Shown: piece after piece, positions 54,580 to 54,631 of the stretch
How positions within the stretch are numbered: position 1 is the first letter of the stretch
How the letters are laid out: the number at the start of each line of letters is the position of its first letter
DNA from: Ignavibacterium sp.
GTDB lineage: Bacteria; Bacteroidota; Ignavibacteria; Ignavibacteriales; Ignavibacteriaceae
Length of the DNA stretch: 54,631 nt
Direction: 5' to 3'
Assembly: GCA_032027145.1 (NCBI GenBank)
Contig: JAVSMP010000001.1
Coordinates: 3,611,116-3,665,746, forward strand
The notes under the pieces: model-generated
Seen by the model: only the letters and a program-made list of their open reading frames with translations
The model's database searches: none
What the model was told of the DNA's origin: nothing
Made by a program: the position numbers and the translations under genes

Positions 54580-54631
54580 CGAGAAGCGAGAAACGAGAAA
54601 CGAGAAACGAGAAACGAGAAACGAGAAACGA
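54580..54631. repeat. Heptanucleotide tandem repeat (CGAGAAA), seven or more units
   Basis: Units start at 54580 (CGAGAAG), then six perfect CGAGAAA units to 54628, and the tract runs off the window edge. It lies in the signal-peptide region of gene A copy 2, as in copy 1, but with at least three more units. Confidence 0.9.

Larger units (their letters stand above)
44094..54631 (-). repeat. Tandem duplication of the A-B-C secreted module
   Basis: Module 1 is 49500-44094 and module 2 is past 54631 to 49795, in the same orientation. Gene order, the 19-28 bp and 135 bp spacings, the heptamer at the A 5' end and the C gene are all repeated. Identity is highest at C and the B C-terminus and lowest at A and the B N-terminus. 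Confidence 0.85.

Overview
The window looks like chromosome from an uncultured, AT-rich member of the Ignavibacteria (Bacteroidota/Chlorobiota side). The indications are many secreted proteins with a type IX secretion (T9SS) C-terminal domain containing the NYPNPFNPST motif, a two-component-regulator-propeller sensor kinase, a deoxyhypusine-synthase-like gene and gene orders such as rpoZ-gmk-yicC. No tRNA, rRNA or CRISPR array was recognised.

Layout. (1) 1-2009: the 5' end of a dTDP-glucose 4,6-dehydratase gene, an outer-membrane protein and an RmlD-like reductase. (2) 2241-11724: five secreted T9SS proteins (beta-helix, Ycf48-like propeller, tandem-repeat and VCBS types), then a NarL-type response regulator and its propeller sensor kinase (12052-15993). 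The regulator gene lies between two copies of an 18-20 bp palindrome. (3) 16151-18460: a DUF1460 protein and dnaB. (4) 18965-29834: an accessory array in which all cargo genes are on the minus strand and the groups are separated by about 240-bp repeats that begin within 0-17 bp of the upstream stop codon. On the minus strand each repeat starts CTAAC and most end CCGTTAG, with inner inverted arms, like oversized integron attC sites. No integrase is visible, so the region resembles a cluster of attC sites lacking an integrase (CALIN). Cargo: a broken outer-membrane protein, a membrane protein, a VapBC pair, a nuclease-RecQ helicase with a tail-anchored coiled-coil partner, a four-gene unit with a TerB-like protein, and a lipoprotein. 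Two IS110-family remnants sit at the same position inside two repeat copies. (5) 30117-40977: housekeeping genes (family-4 uracil-DNA glycosylase, rpoZ, gmk, yicC, BamA-like, frr, pyrH, tsf, rpsB, rpsI, rplM). (6) 41120-44060: a membrane protein, an SDR epimerase and the deoxyhypusine-synthase-like gene. (7) 44094-54631: a tandem duplication of a three-gene secreted module, A (Ig-like protein with HExxH), B (repeat protein) and C (short T9SS protein).

The strongest leads are the attC-like array and a heptanucleotide repeat (CGAGAAA on the plus strand) across the signal-peptide region of both A copies. In the first copy the only well-placed ATG, which has its own ribosome binding site, is out of frame by exactly what one extra heptamer would correct. 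That is the design of a phase-variable gene. The second A copy also carries an in-frame amber codon.
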